From an uncultured Eubacteriales bacterium (GTDB taxonomy: Bacteria > Bacillota_A > Clostridia > Peptostreptococcales > Anaerovoracaceae), in contig CACYHM010000105.1 in NCBI GenBank assembly GCA_902774195.1, positions 1 through 7,736 on the forward strand: DNA of 7,736 bases, given 5' to 3'. Positions within the stretch are counted from its first letter, which is position 1; each line of letters begins with the position of its first letter. Position numbers and translations under genes: made by a program. Positions 1 through 6,182 of this stretch are shown in pieces. Under the pieces are notes generated by a model. That model searched no databases and was not told where the DNA came from. It was given only the letters and a program-made list of their open reading frames with translations.

Positions 1-649
1 ACAGGACATGCTCGGAGACGGCAAAGCCATACTCAGGGAACTGTCGGACGACGGCAGATTCCTCGAGTACAGAGGCACCAGGGGACGCAGCATGATAACG
101 GGATTCATCCGTATAGCCGGGCAGACTGTCGGTGCGGTGGCCTGCAACGAATTCGAAGGACGCAAGCGCATCTCTGCCGCCGGCTGCAACAAAGCGGCCG
201 CACTGATAAACATGTGCACGAGGTTCCACCTCCCGCTCCTGACCATCACGGATACGGAAGGCTATAAGACGGATTCTGCAACGGAGACCTTCCTTCCGGC
301 GGCAGCCGGCAGGATGCTGACGGCGCTGACTTCATCGGATGTGCCGAAGCTCAATCTCGTGACGGGATCTATAGTCGGAAGCGCGTACAGCATGATGAAT
401 TCAAAGGGCCTCGGGGCAGACTACGTATTCATGTGGGACAGCGCGAACGTCAGTATAGTCGAGCCGCGTCAGGCCACGGAGGTCATATTCGGCAGATGGA
501 CGTCTGAACTCGAGCAGCAGTACCGCGACACTCAGTCGAGCGCTATGGCTCTTGCCAGGCACGGGTTTGTAGACAAGGTGATAGCGCCCGAGGATTCGAG
601 AAAGTATCTAATAGGAGCACTTGAGGTGTTCACTAACAGCAGCAGGTGA
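1..649 (+). CDS. Carboxyltransferase subunit, MmdA/12S-like, divergent (5' partial)
   Basis: The frame is open from base 2 to the TGA at 647-649. The Met at base 8 is probably internal, because the family is about 500 residues long and only the last 215 or so codons are here. Seen: this matches the C-terminal crotonase-like lobe of acyl-CoA carboxyltransferases (MmdA, PccB, transcarboxylase 12S), with GFIRIAGQTVGAVA, then NKAAALINMC..FHLPLLT, then AYSMMNSKGLGADYVF, then HGFVDKVIAPEDSRKYLIGALE near the end. Family role: transfer of carboxyl between an acyl-CoA and carboxybiotin. Odd: where relatives have DVPGFLPG..QE..GIIRHGA this protein reads TDTEGYKTDSATETFLPAAAG, and the usual Arg/Lys-rich tail ending in NIPL is absent. 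The acyl-CoA substrate may therefore be unusual, so no symbol is given. It is followed 4 nt later by the OadG-like gene and heads the decarboxylase cluster as seen here. Family confidence is high; substrate is unknown. Confidence 0.82.
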   Translation, partial: QDMLGDGKAILRELSDDGRFLEYRGTRGRSMITGFIRIAGQTVGAVACNEFEGRKRISAAGCNKAAALINMCTRFHLPLLTITDTEGYKTDSATETFLPAAAGRMLTALTSSDVPKLNLVTGSIVGSAYSMMNSKGLGADYVFMWDSANVSIVEPRQATEVIFGRWTSELEQQYRDTQSSAMALARHGFVDKVIAPEDSRKYLIGALEVFTNSSR

Positions 650-653
650 TGAC

Positions 654-965
654 ATGGGCTTAGGAGCGATCTTCAAAACAGCGCTTTTGTATACGCTGAT
701 CGGCATGGGCACGGTCTTCTGTGTTCTAATGTTCATATCGGTATGCATATGGCTGCTGGGACTGGTCTGCGGACCGGAGAAAGAGAAAGAAAAAGAGGAA
801 GGCGCTGCGGCAGCTGCAGCGGAGCCTGCGGCGGAAGAGGGCATCAGGCCGGAGGTCGTTGCTGCCGTCACGGCGGCGATACATCAGTATCTGAAGGACG
901 AAGGAATGGACGAAGGCTACGTCGTAAGGAATGTACGGAGGGCGACATGGAGACATACATCGTAA
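654..965 (+). CDS. Small membrane subunit of biotin-dependent decarboxylase (OadG/delta-like)
   Basis: The product is 103 residues. Residues 7-39 form one hydrophobic membrane segment (FKTALLYTLIGMGTVFCVLM...IWLLGLV), followed by a highly charged and Ala-rich linker at 41-62 (PEKEKEKEEG, AAAAAAEPAA). A short C-terminal block follows with PEVVAAVTAAIHQYL and YVVRNVRR. This architecture, with one N-terminal helix, an Ala/Glu linker and a terminal EVVAA-x-TAA motif, is that of OadG and the delta subunits of methylmalonyl-CoA and glutaconyl-CoA decarboxylases. In that family the subunit helps assemble the soluble carboxyltransferase and biotin carrier on the membrane beta subunit. The ATG at 654 was chosen over the upstream in-frame TTG at 621 because the membrane helix begins just after it and the upstream gene ends at 649. 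An AGCAGG at 641-646 may be its ribosome binding site. Its last 19 nt overlap the biotin carrier gene. Confidence 0.8.
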   Translation: MGLGAIFKTALLYTLIGMGTVFCVLMFISVCIWLLGLVCGPEKEKEKEEGAAAAAAEPAAEEGIRPEVVAAVTAAIHQYLKDEGMDEGYVVRNVRRATWRHTS

Positions 966-1288
966 AGGTAAACGGGGAAGAGTTCGAGGTCGAAATAGAA
1001 AAGAAGAGCGGCTCATCCGCTCCTTCGGCGGCTCCGGCAGAGCCTGCACCTAAGAGAGCAGGCGGAAAGGCGAAGGGAGTTCCTGTCGTATGCGGTACGG
1101 CGGGCTCGGTCTACAAGATCATCGTCCACGAAGGAGAGCATGTCATGAGCGGAGATACGATGATCGTGCTCGAGGCCATGAAGATGGAGATACCTGTGGT
1201 AGCTCCTAAGGAAGGCACGGTCTCCGGGATCCTCGTCTCGGAGGGTGAGACCACCGCGTCCGGACAGACCGTGGCTTACGTGGAATAA
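947..1288 (+). CDS. Biotin carrier protein (biotinyl/lipoyl domain; 1.3S or gamma-subunit-like)
   Basis: The product is 113 residues. It opens with METYIVKVNGEEFEVEIE, typical of biotin carrier subunits of Na+ decarboxylases and of the transcarboxylase 1.3S subunit. A Ser/Ala/Pro-rich flexible linker spans about residues 21-40, followed by the biotinyl domain (about 44-113). The biotinylation motif EAMKME is at 76-81, so Lys79 should be the biotinylated residue. The domain ends normally in GQTVAYVE. The ATG at 947 is supported by GGAGG at 936-940 about 6 nt upstream and by the natural N-terminus. The open frame continues further upstream only as a shadow inside the preceding gene. The gene overlaps the OadG-like gene by 19 nt, which suggests translational coupling. 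It would carry carboxyl groups between the carboxyltransferases encoded on both sides and the membrane beta subunit. Biotin ligase is not in the window. Confidence 0.93.
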   Translation: METYIVKVNGEEFEVEIEKKSGSSAPSAAPAEPAPKRAGGKAKGVPVVCGTAGSVYKIIVHEGEHVMSGDTMIVLEAMKMEIPVVAPKEGTVSGILVSEGETTASGQTVAYVE

Positions 1289-1305
1289 TACCGGGAGGCA
1301 GGACG

Positions 1306-2372
1306 ATGGGTGATACCTTGTTGAATCTGGCTCATCAGACCGGCTTCTTCAGCCTGACAGTCGGCAACGTGATAATGGTTGCCGTCGCCCTTGGATTGCT
1401 GTATCTTGCCATTGCCAGACAGTATGAGCCTCTGCTGCTCCTGCCGATATCCTTCGGCATGCTGCTGGTCAATCTCTACCCTCCGATAATGGAGGAAGGC
1501 GGGCTGCTATACTTTTTCTTCAAGCTCGACGAGTGGACCATACTGCCGTCTCTCATATTCCTGGGGGTCGGTGCGCTCACGGATTTCGGACCTCTGATCG
1601 CAAATCCGAAGAGCTTCCTGCTGGGAGCCGCGGCGCAGTTCGGAGTGTTCGGAGCGTCAGCATCATAGGCGGCGCCGACGGACCGACGTCTATCTTCCTG
1701 GCTATGAAGCTCGGACAGAAGGATCTTATGGGCCCTATCGCTGTTGCGGCATACTCATACATGTCTCTAGTTCCGATAATACAGCCGCCTATAATGAAGG
1801 CGCTTACAACGGAAGAAGAGCGGAAGATAAAAATGGAGCAGCTGAGGGAAGTGACGAAGAAGGAGCGCATACTCTTCCCTGTCATAGTCACGATAGTCGT
1901 ATGCGTGCTGCTGCCTTCGACAGCGCCTCTGATCGGGATGCTGATGCTGGGAAATCTGTTCCGCGAGAGCGGAGTCGTGCGCCAGCTGCAGGATACCGCA
2001 TCAAACTCTCTAATGTATATAGTGGTCATACTTCTCGGGACGTCGGTCGGGGCGACGACAAGCGCCGAGGCCTTCCTGAAGTGGACGACCATCAAGATAG
2101 TTATTCTCGGACTGATAGCTTTCAGCTTCGGGACGGCGGCCGGAGTGCTCTTCGGCAAGCTCATGTGCAGGCTGACGCACGGAAAGATCAATCCGCTCAT
2201 AGGCTCGGCGGGAGTCTCGGCGGTGCCGATGGCGGCCAGGGTATCCCAGAAGGTAGGCGCAGAAGCCGACCCTTCGAACTTTCTGCTCATGCATGCGATG
2301 GGGCCTAACGTAGCCGGAGTCATCGGAACGGCAGTAGCCGCCGGAGTATTCATGGCGATCTTCGGAGTGTGA
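1306..2372 (+). pseudogene. Decarboxylase beta subunit (OadB/GcdB/MmdB family), frameshifted with internal loss
   Basis: This is the Na+-translocating membrane decarboxylase that releases CO2 from carboxybiotin. The first reading frame (1306-1668, 120 residues) has clear family sequence: [18 protein letters not shown], then [20 protein letters not shown], then [12 protein letters not shown], followed by an early stop TAG at 1666-1668. Family sequence resumes in another frame from about 1659: [69 protein letters not shown], ending at the TGA 2370-2372. From memory of the family, roughly 16-25 residues (a membrane segment) normally lie between the AAAQFG-F block and the GGADGPT motif. Here only about 3 codons remain, so a deletion of 3n+1 nt fits better than simple slippage. 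The functional blocks around the conserved Asp of GGADGP and the [10 protein letters not shown] segment are intact. The ribosome binding site GGGAGG is at 1293-1298. The lesion could be a real mutation or an assembly error. Confidence 0.85.
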
Positions 2373-2385
2373 CGGAGGACCGGAA

Positions 2386-3783
2386 ATGGGAAAGAAACTT
2401 AAGATAATGGAGACGGCTATAAGGGACGGCCAGCAGTCGCTCATAGCGACGAGGATGCCGTTCAGCGACATGGAGCCCGCCCTCGCCCTTTTGGACGAGG
2501 CCGGCTATGACGCTGTAGAATGCTGGGGCGGCGCCACGTTTGACGCATGCATCAGGTTCCTCGACGAGGATCCGTGGGAAAGGCTCAGAAAGCTGAGAGA
2601 TGCCATGCCGAAAACGAAGCTCCAGATGCTGCTGAGAGGACAGAACCTTCTCGGATACAGGCACTACTCCGATGACGTGGTCGATTATTTTGTCAAAAAG
2701 TCCATTGACAACGGCATAGATATAATAAGGATATTCGATGCGCTGAACGATCTGCGCAATGTGGAGACGGCCGTAAGGTCGGCGAAGGAGTACGGCGGTC
2801 ACGCCCAGGTTGCGATGTCATACACCATAGGCGAGCCGTACACGCCTGAGTATTGGAAGGACCTGGCTCTCCGCATACAGGATCTGGGCGCGGATTCCAT
2901 CTGCGTAAAGGACATGGCGGGTCTGATGCTTCCGGATGCGGCGGCTGAGATGGTATCGATGCTCAAAGCGAACCTTGAGATACCTGTCCATCTGCACACG
3001 CACTGCACGAGCGGCGTAGCGCCTATCACCTATTACAGGGCGGTGCTTGCCGGAGCCGACTGCATCGATACGGCGATATCGCCGTTCTCGGGAGGGACCA
3101 GCCAGCCGGCCACGGAGGTCATGGTCGAGACCTTCAGAGGCACTGAATTCGATACCGGCCTGGACATGGGAGTGCTCGAGAAGATAGCTGCGCACTTCCA
3201 GACCGTAAGGGATGCCGCTCTCAAAAGCGGACTCATGAATACGAAGGTGCTGGGAACGGACATCAAGACGCTTATCTATCAGGTGCCGGGAGGCATGCTC
3301 TCGAACCTGGTGTCTCAGCTTAAGGAACAGAACGCCGAGGACAAATACCTCGATGTGCTCCAGGAGGTGCCGCGCGTCAGGAACGATCTGGGCATGCCGC
3401 CTCTTGTGACTCCTTCGTCGCAGATAGTAGGCACCCAGGCGGTGCTGAATGTACTGATGGGCGAGAGATACAAGATCCTGTCCAAAGAAACGCAGGAGAT
3501 ACTGAAGGGCAGATACGGACAGACTCCGATGCCTGTTTCGCCTGATCTTCTGGCGAAGATAGATGAGAGCGAAAGGATCACATGCCGGCCTGCCGATCTT
3601 CTAGAGCCTGAGCTCGGGAAGCTAGAAGAGGAGGTCGGAGAGTATAAAGAGCAGGACGAGGACATCCTGACTTACGCTCTGTTCGGACCGGTGGCGCTCG
3701 AGTATTTCAGAAGGAGAGCCGCCCTCAGAAACGGTGTCGATCCGGACGCGATCGACATGAAAAACAAGTCATACCCCGCGTAG
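2386..3783 (+). CDS. Pyruvate/oxaloacetate carboxyltransferase (OadA/PycB/5S-like), no biotin domain
   Basis: The product is 465 residues with the TIM-barrel carboxyltransferase fold of the OadA alpha subunit, pyruvate carboxylase subunit B and transcarboxylase 5S. Seen motifs: ETAIRDGQQSL at 9-19 (metal-ligand Asp14, Gln16), ECWGGATFD at 45-53, VKDMAGL at 174-180 (Lys175, equivalent to the carboxylated metal-bridging Lys), HLHTHCTSG at 202-210 (metal ligands His204 and His206), SPFSGGTSQPATE at 232-244, QVPGGMLSNL at 299-308 and TPSSQIVGTQAV at 342-353. The barrel is followed by the helical conserved carboxylase domain. Family reaction: transfer of carboxyl between biotin and pyruvate/oxaloacetate. 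The protein stops before the Pro/Ala linker and biotinyl domain of full-length OadA, so it must use the separate carrier at 947-1288. The ATG is preceded by GGAGG (2374-2378, 7 nt spacing), 13 nt after the beta gene. All catalytic residues recognised are present, so it looks active. Confidence 0.92.
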   Translation: MGKKLKIMETAIRDGQQSLIATRMPFSDMEPALALLDEAGYDAVECWGGATFDACIRFLDEDPWERLRKLRDAMPKTKLQMLLRGQNLLGYRHYSDDVVDYFVKKSIDNGIDIIRIFDALNDLRNVETAVRSAKEYGGHAQVAMSYTIGEPYTPEYWKDLALRIQDLGADSICVKDMAGLMLPDAAAEMVSMLKANLEIPVHLHTHCTSGVAPITYYRAVLAGADCIDTAISPFSGGTSQPATEVMVETFRGTEFDTGLDMGVLEKIAAHFQTVRDAALKSGLMNTKVLGTDIKTLIYQVPGGMLSNLVSQLKEQNAEDKYLDVLQEVPRVRNDLGMPPLVTPSSQIVGTQAVLNVLMGERYKILSKETQEILKGRYGQTPMPVSPDLLAKIDESERITCRPADLLEPELGKLEEEVGEYKEQDEDILTYALFGPVALEYFRRRAALRNGVDPDAIDMKNKSYPA

Positions 3784-3798
3784 AACGAGGAGAAAACG

Positions 3799-4515
3799 AT
3801 GCTAAAAACGATCGGTATTATGGGCGGCATGGGGCCCGCTGCGACAGTGGACCTGATGAGCAGGATCATCAGCATGACGGACGCCGCCTCCGACCAGGAA
3901 CACATCCCGATGATAGTGGATTCAGATACCAGGATACCGGACCGCACGGAGGCGATCCTGGGAAGAGGGGAAAGCCCGCTGCCTGAGATGCTGGCAAGCG
4001 CGAAAAGGCTCGAAGCGGCAGGAGCCGACTTCATAGTTGTTGCGTGCCACGCCGCTCACTATTATCTGCCGGAGATAAAAAAACAGATAGGCATCCCCGT
4101 AATCGATATGCCTGAAGAGGTCGCAAAACTGCTGAAGATGAAGGGCGTGAACAAAGCTGCTGTCCTGGCAACGGACGGCACGGTCCGGAGCGGACTCTAC
4201 GGCGCCGCTTTGGAGCGCTTCGGCATACAGGCCGTGTATCCTGATGAGGACCAGCAGAAGACGGTAATGTCGCTGGTCTATGAATATGTCAAAAAAGGAT
4301 ACACGGATCCGGCGGATTTTCCGCGCGAAGAAATAACGGGTATAATAGGAGACCTGAGCAGTCAGGGGGCTGAGGTGCTTCTTCTGGCAAGCACGGAGCT
4401 TCCTATCGCGTTCAGCATAATGGGACTGAGATCGAGCGCCTTCATAGACCCGACCGTTGTCCTCGCCAAATCGGCGATAAGGACTGCGGGAGCGAAACGC
4501 AAAAAAGGCCGGTGA
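3799..4515 (+). CDS. Aspartate/glutamate racemase family protein with atypical active site
   Basis: The product is 238 residues, a normal length for the PLP-independent Asp/Glu/hydantoin racemase family. The N-terminus IGIMGGMGPAATVDL (5-19) is the classic aspartate racemase signature. The first catalytic motif, usually ACNTAH, reads ACHAAHYY, with Cys83 kept but Asn and Thr replaced by His84 and Ala85. The second motif, usually GCTEL, reads ASTEL at 197-201, so Ser198 stands where the second catalytic Cys is expected. Family reaction: two-base racemisation using a Cys pair. With one Cys replaced, full racemisation may be weakened or one-directional, or the protein may do something else; this is inference. 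A strong GAGGAG at 3787-3792 supports the start. The gene lies 15 nt after the OadA-like gene and its stop overlaps a possible GTG start of bioY (GTGA), so it is part of the operon. Aspartate is one transamination from oxaloacetate, which would suit the neighbours. Confidence 0.85.
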   Translation: MLKTIGIMGGMGPAATVDLMSRIISMTDAASDQEHIPMIVDSDTRIPDRTEAILGRGESPLPEMLASAKRLEAAGADFIVVACHAAHYYLPEIKKQIGIPVIDMPEEVAKLLKMKGVNKAAVLATDGTVRSGLYGAALERFGIQAVYPDEDQQKTVMSLVYEYVKKGYTDPADFPREEITGIIGDLSSQGAEVLLLASTELPIAFSIMGLRSSAFIDPTVVLAKSAIRTAGAKRKKGR

Positions 4516-4520
4516 TACAG

Positions 4521-5096
4521 ATGACAGTAAAAGAAACAACCATTACAGAAGGACATGTCTCAGAGAAGCTGGAAACGAGAGACCTTGTACTTATAGCCCA
4601 GTGCGCTGCGATGATGACGGTATGTTCATGGATATCCGTCCCTGCGGCGGTCCCTTTTACGATGCAGACATTCGGAGTATTCATGGCCATAGGCCTGCTC
4701 GGCGGAAAAAGAGGGACAGCTGCTGTGACCGTATATCTGCTGCTCGGAGCAGCCGGCCTGCCTGTCTTTTCGGGTTTCACCGGAGGCATAGGACATATAA
4801 TGGGACCGACCGGAGGCTATCTTATAGGCTTTCTGTTCTCTGCGCTCGTTATGTGGCTTACAGAACATTTCTTCGGCAGGAGCATGCGCGTCCTCGTCAT
4901 ATCGATGTTCGCGGGCCTTGCAGTATGCTACGCTTTCGGTACCGCGTGGTTCGTCATTTCGGGAGCGAAAGGCAGCGGCGGCACGGGACTCATGGCGGCG
5001 CTTTCGCTCTGCGTTTTCCCCTACATCATCCCGGACATTATCAAGATCGCTCTTGCGGCGCAGCTGACCAGACGGCTGAGACCTTATGTGGCGTGA
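4521..5096 (+). CDS. bioY: BioY biotin transporter (S component)
   Basis: The product is 191 residues from ATG 4521 and hydrophobic, with about six membrane segments after a short polar N-terminus (1-20). The BioY motifs are all visible: VPFTMQT at 44-50, GLLGGKRG at 58-65, YLLLGAAGLPVFSGFTGG at 72-89, GPTGGYLIGF at 95-104, FGTAW at 139-143 and PDIIKI at 171-176. Family role: high-affinity biotin uptake, alone or with the shared ECF ATPases and T protein, none of which are in the window. Start choice: an in-frame GTG at 4512 overlaps the racemase stop as GTGA and would add three residues. Neither start has an ideal ribosome binding site (AAAAAAGG ends at 4508, too close to 4512 and rather far from 4521), so coupling to the upstream gene is likely. 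Location within a biotin-enzyme cluster makes cofactor supply the obvious role. Confidence 0.93.
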   Translation: MTVKETTITEGHVSEKLETRDLVLIAQCAAMMTVCSWISVPAAVPFTMQTFGVFMAIGLLGGKRGTAAVTVYLLLGAAGLPVFSGFTGGIGHIMGPTGGYLIGFLFSALVMWLTEHFFGRSMRVLVISMFAGLAVCYAFGTAWFVISGAKGSGGTGLMAALSLCVFPYIIPDIIKIALAAQLTRRLRPYVA

Positions 5097-5103
5097 TGAT
5101 CCC

Positions 5104-6045
5104 ATGCTTCAGAATTTCATTATCTGCGTAAACGCCGTCATACCGTCGGCCATATATCTGATCATCGGCATCATACTCAGGGTGTCGGGTGCAGTCACGG
5201 AAGAACAGGTGCGCAAGTTCACCCACGTGGTGTTCATCGCGCTCTATCCGTTTATAATGTTCGACAATCTCTACGGCAAGAATATAGCCGAAAACATGGA
5301 CATGAAGCTCGGGCTGTACGCCGTGGGCTTCACGCTGCTGCAGTTCGTGCTGTCATGGGCCTTCGTGGTGCGCATCGAAAAGGACAACTACGAAAGAGGC
5401 GCCATGATACAGGCGCTGTACCGAAGCAATTACGTGCTGATGGGTTTTCCGATCGCTGTCAATCTGTTCGGAAAGGGCAATATCACGGCGGTAGCCATCA
5501 TCATGATGCTGGTCGTGCCGTTCTACAATATATCTGCGGTGATCCTCTTTGAGACTTTCCGCGGAGGCAGGGTGGACATAAAGAAGATGATCAGGAAGAT
5601 AATGACGAATCCTATCATCGACGGAGGCATCGCTGCATTCATAGTTATGGCGCTAGGGATAAAGCTGCCGTCGGCTGTGGAGATGACGGTGAGCTCGCTG
5701 TCCGATGCGACATCTCCGATCGCCATGATACTCCTCGGCGCGGCTCTTAATATAGAAGGCTTCAAAAGCGACCGCACGCGCATAGTCATATGCACGCTCG
5801 GCAAGCTCGTCGTGTTCCCGGCGTTCGGCATCGCGGGGGCGGTGTTTTTAGGGATCACGGGAGTGCAGCTGATAGCGGTCACGCTCATGGTCGCGGCTCC
5901 GGTGGCCCTCGCGTCGTACGCAATGGCAAGCTCAATGGGAGGCAACGGAGAACTGGCCGGAGAACTGGTCGTGATCACGACCATATGCTCCTGCTTCACG
6001 ATACCTCTGTTCCTGTTCATTCTCAAAACGAACGGACTTTTCTGA
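5104..6045 (+). CDS. AEC-family (auxin efflux carrier-like) permease
   Basis: The product is 313 residues, typical for bacterial AEC transporters (MdcF/YfdV type), with about ten hydrophobic segments in two halves. Seen: an N-terminal helix IPSAIYLIIGIILRVSG (13-29), LYPFIMFDNL (48-57), the first-half signature RSNYVLMGFPIAVNLFG (107-123), VPFYNISAVILFE in the middle, a basic cytoplasmic loop (DIKKMIRKIMTNPII), SPIAMILLGAALN in the second half, and VAAPVALASYAMASSMGG near the C-terminus. Relatives move organic acids such as malonate, oxalate or malate; the substrate here cannot be read from sequence. A dicarboxylate or monocarboxylate linked to the decarboxylase would be consistent. ATG 5104 places the first helix correctly. 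An in-frame ATG at 5086 inside bioY would add six residues. No clear ribosome binding site precedes either, and bioY ends only 7 nt before, so translation is probably coupled. Confidence 0.84.
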   Translation: MLQNFIICVNAVIPSAIYLIIGIILRVSGAVTEEQVRKFTHVVFIALYPFIMFDNLYGKNIAENMDMKLGLYAVGFTLLQFVLSWAFVVRIEKDNYERGAMIQALYRSNYVLMGFPIAVNLFGKGNITAVAIIMMLVVPFYNISAVILFETFRGGRVDIKKMIRKIMTNPIIDGGIAAFIVMALGIKLPSAVEMTVSSLSDATSPIAMILLGAALNIEGFKSDRTRIVICTLGKLVVFPAFGIAGAVFLGITGVQLIAVTLMVAAPVALASYAMASSMGGNGELAGELVVITTICSCFTIPLFLFILKTNGLF

Positions 6046-6052
6046 CGCGGAG

Positions 6053-6067
6053 CCGGTCCGGCACCGG
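6053..6067 (+). repeat. Short GC-rich hairpin after the AEC gene
   Basis: CCGGT (6053-6057), a 5-nt spacer CCGGC, then ACCGG (6063-6067) forms a 5-bp stem 7 nt after the AEC stop codon. An overlapping palindrome GCCGG-T-CCGGC (6052-6062) is a competing arrangement. There is no T-run after it, only TTCACAATTTGTTT, so it is a weak terminator at best. It might protect the 3' end of the operon transcript. Confidence 0.3.
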
Positions 6068-6082
6068 GGTTCACAATTTGTT

Positions 6083-6152
6083 TAACCGCATGGTGTGGAT
6101 GCGAAAGTCCGGAGGACGTGCCTGCCCTCTGTTTTTTTGCCGGATGCGGTTA
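6083..6152 (+). repeat. Nine-bp inverted repeat flanking the terminator
   Basis: The arms TAACCGCAT (6083-6091) and ATGCGGTTA (6144-6152) are exact reverse complements and enclose the terminator hairpin. The left arm can alternatively pair over 5 bp with ATGCG at 6099-6103 (loop of 7 nt). A nearby second pair TCCGG (6108-6112) and CCGGA (6140-6144) also conflicts with the terminator stem. This is compatible with alternative RNA folds or with a DNA-binding site; no experimental or conservation evidence is available here. Confidence 0.4.
6110..6138 (+). terminator. Intrinsic (Rho-independent) terminator candidate
   Basis: CGGAGG (6110-6115) pairs with CCTCTG (6126-6131), six pairs including one G-U, with a 10-nt loop, directly followed by seven T residues (6132-6138). 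It lies 65 nt after the AEC stop and 45 nt before the AGCS start. It could end the biotin-enzyme operon, or act as an attenuator within the AGCS leader. GTCC (6107-6110) can pair with GGAC (6114-6117) and would disrupt the stem, giving a possible competing hairpin. Confidence 0.6.
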
Positions 6153-6182
6153 TCCATTAAAGAGAAACGGGAGAATGATCCA

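Larger units (their letters stand above)
6046..6182 (+). promoter_or_regulatory. Structured intergenic leader before the AGCS symporter gene
   Basis: This is the only gap over 20 nt besides the one before the LysR gene. It holds no open frame worth calling. Seen: a short GC hairpin right after the AEC stop (6053-6067); a 9-bp perfect inverted repeat TAACCGCAT (6083-6091) with ATGCGGTTA (6144-6152); an alternative partner ATGCG at 6099-6103 for the same left arm; and an intrinsic terminator (6110-6138) between them. GGATGCG occurs twice (6097-6103 and 6142-6148). It may be only an operon end plus a start, or a cis-acting leader that chooses between structures. No known riboswitch core was recognised and no convincing -35/-10 pair was found. 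Confidence 0.45.

Noticed and set aside
1640..1668. Programmed ribosomal frameshift joining the two parts of the beta subunit
   Set aside because: I see no slippery heptamer at the junction, the family is not known for recoding, and a slip alone would not explain the missing hydrophobic segment.
1577..2353. A 258-codon open frame on the minus strand opposite the beta subunit
   Set aside because: The plus strand carries clear OadB-family motifs throughout. The antisense product has no recognisable domain and no credible ribosome binding site context.
6099..6123. Resemblance of GCGAAAGTCCGGAGGACG to the conserved GGAAAGTCCGGGCT block of RNase P RNA
   Set aside because: The gap is only 137 nt, and the other conserved RNase P regions are not present. 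The similarity is short and most of it is explained by the terminator stem.
5790..6182. N-terminal extension of the AGCS protein in the same open frame
   Set aside because: It overlaps the AEC gene, encodes Arg/Gly-rich sequence unlike any transporter N-terminus, and the ATG at 6183 has its own ribosome binding site and the expected family start.
6046..6182. Glycine riboswitch or T-box upstream of the amino-acid symporter
   Set aside because: Such elements are expected in this position in some bacteria, but none of their conserved cores could be found in the gap.
6125..6182. A sigma-70-like promoter around TATCCATTAAAG before the symporter gene
   Set aside because: No -35 element at suitable spacing matches well, and a lone AT-rich hexamer is not enough to support a call.
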